Made by a program: the position numbers and the translations under genes. A stretch of 6,271 nucleotides of DNA from Cellulomonas sp. (GTDB taxonomy: Bacteria; Actinomycetota; Actinomycetes; Actinomycetales; Cellulomonadaceae): NCBI GenBank assembly GCA_027451305.1, contig DAIDJQ010000061.1:1-6271 (forward strand), given 5' to 3'. How positions within the stretch are numbered: the stretch's first letter is position 1; each line of letters starts with the position of its first letter. Positions 5,821-6,271 of the stretch are shown one piece after another. The notes beneath the pieces were generated by a model. The model worked only from the letters and a program-made list of their open reading frames with translations. It made no database searches and was not told the DNA's origin.

Positions 5821-6271
5821 CCGTCTGGGACGACGTCGTCGGCCAGGACCCGGCCGTCGCCGTCCTCTCCCGCGCCGCGACAGACCCCACGGCGATGACC
5901 CACGCCTGGTTGCTCACCGGCCCGCCCGGCTCGGGCCGGTCCAACGCGGCACGGGCTTTCGCAGCGGCGCTGCAGTGCCCGCGCGGCGGCTGCGGCGTGT
6001 GCCACGAGTGCACCACGAGCCTGGCCGGCACCCACCCCGACGTCACGCTGGTCGCCACCGAGGGCGTGTTCATCCGGGTCGACACCGCCCGCCCGCTGGT
6101 GGAGCTCGCGGCGCGCGCCCCGTCGCAGGGCCGATGGCGGGTGGTGGTGGTCGAGGACGCCGACCGTTTGAACGACTCGTCGGGCAACGTGCTGCTCAAG
6201 GCGATCGAGGAGCCGGCCGCGCGGACGGTCTGGGTGCTGTGCGCTCCCAGCCCGCAGGACGTCCTGGTCAC
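5817..6271 (+). CDS. holB: DNA polymerase III subunit delta-prime, N-terminal part (3' end outside window)
   Basis: The first 151 codons of the clamp-loader subunit that helps open and load the beta sliding clamp at replication forks. The frame starts at GTG 5817, which overlaps the tmk stop as GTGA; a GGGGACGGG a few bases upstream may act as a weak ribosome site. Visible features are VWDDVVGQDPAV at the N-terminus and HAWLLTGPPGSGRS (29-42), a Walker A loop in which the usual Lys is Arg (R41). A four-cysteine zinc module follows (C54, C59, C62, C65), then a Walker B-like run with VEDADRLN, and LLKAIEEP. The changed Walker A lysine fits delta-prime, which does not hydrolyse ATP, rather than the gamma/tau subunit DnaX. 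The SRC motif expected after APSPQDVLV falls beyond the window end. The visible part is intact. Confidence 0.93.
   Translation, partial: MTVWDDVVGQDPAVAVLSRAATDPTAMTHAWLLTGPPGSGRSNAARAFAAALQCPRGGCGVCHECTTSLAGTHPDVTLVATEGVFIRVDTARPLVELAARAPSQGRWRVVVVEDADRLNDSSGNVLLKAIEEPAARTVWVLCAPSPQDVLV

Noticed and set aside
5048..6271. 407-codon reverse-strand frame across tmk and holB
   Set aside because: The product is Arg/Pro/Ser-rich and low in complexity, lies opposite two clearly recognised genes, and has no motif. It is an antisense shadow.
6100..6271. holB fragment as dnaX (gamma/tau subunit)
   Set aside because: Walker A has Arg for Lys, and the position directly after tmk with overlapping start and stop is typical of holB.

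Overview
The window comes from a very G+C-rich bacterium. Nearly every codon in the real genes ends in G or C, and long spurious open frames run on both strands. Gene order and protein flavour (TopA without zinc fingers, Tmk and the clamp-loader subunit delta-prime next to each other) point to an actinobacterium. A member of the Micrococcales such as a Cellulomonas relative is my guess from memory, not shown by the sequence. All supported genes lie on the + strand.

Layout: (1) positions 2-148, the last 48 codons of a gene I do not recognise; (2) 202-1089, a PAP2-type membrane phosphatase gene split by one in-frame TGA at 562-564, just before its PSGH catalytic motif; (3) 1147-3876, topA, DNA topoisomerase I, complete; (4) 3950-4963, a Gfo/Idh/MocA-family oxidoreductase resembling dihydrodiol dehydrogenases, followed by a strong hairpin terminator at 4988-5017; (5) 5062-5820, tmk, thymidylate kinase, with an unusual Pro/Glu/Val/Ala-rich C-terminal tail; (6) 5817 to the window end, the 5' part of holB, whose start overlaps the tmk stop.

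How the genes work together: topA, tmk and holB serve DNA metabolism (supercoil relaxation, dTTP supply, clamp loading), and tmk-holB look translationally coupled. The oxidoreductase sits between topA and tmk with its own promoter-like hexamer and its own terminator, so it looks like an independent unit inside a housekeeping block.

The most useful regulatory pattern is a TANNNT hexamer ending 6 or 7 bases before the start codon in front of the PAP2 gene, the oxidoreductase and tmk. This fits leaderless transcription and helps choose the start codons. topA differs: it has a clear Shine-Dalgarno sequence.

I found no mobile element, CRISPR array, RNA gene or new multi-gene system. The main point for a second look is the interrupted phosphatase.
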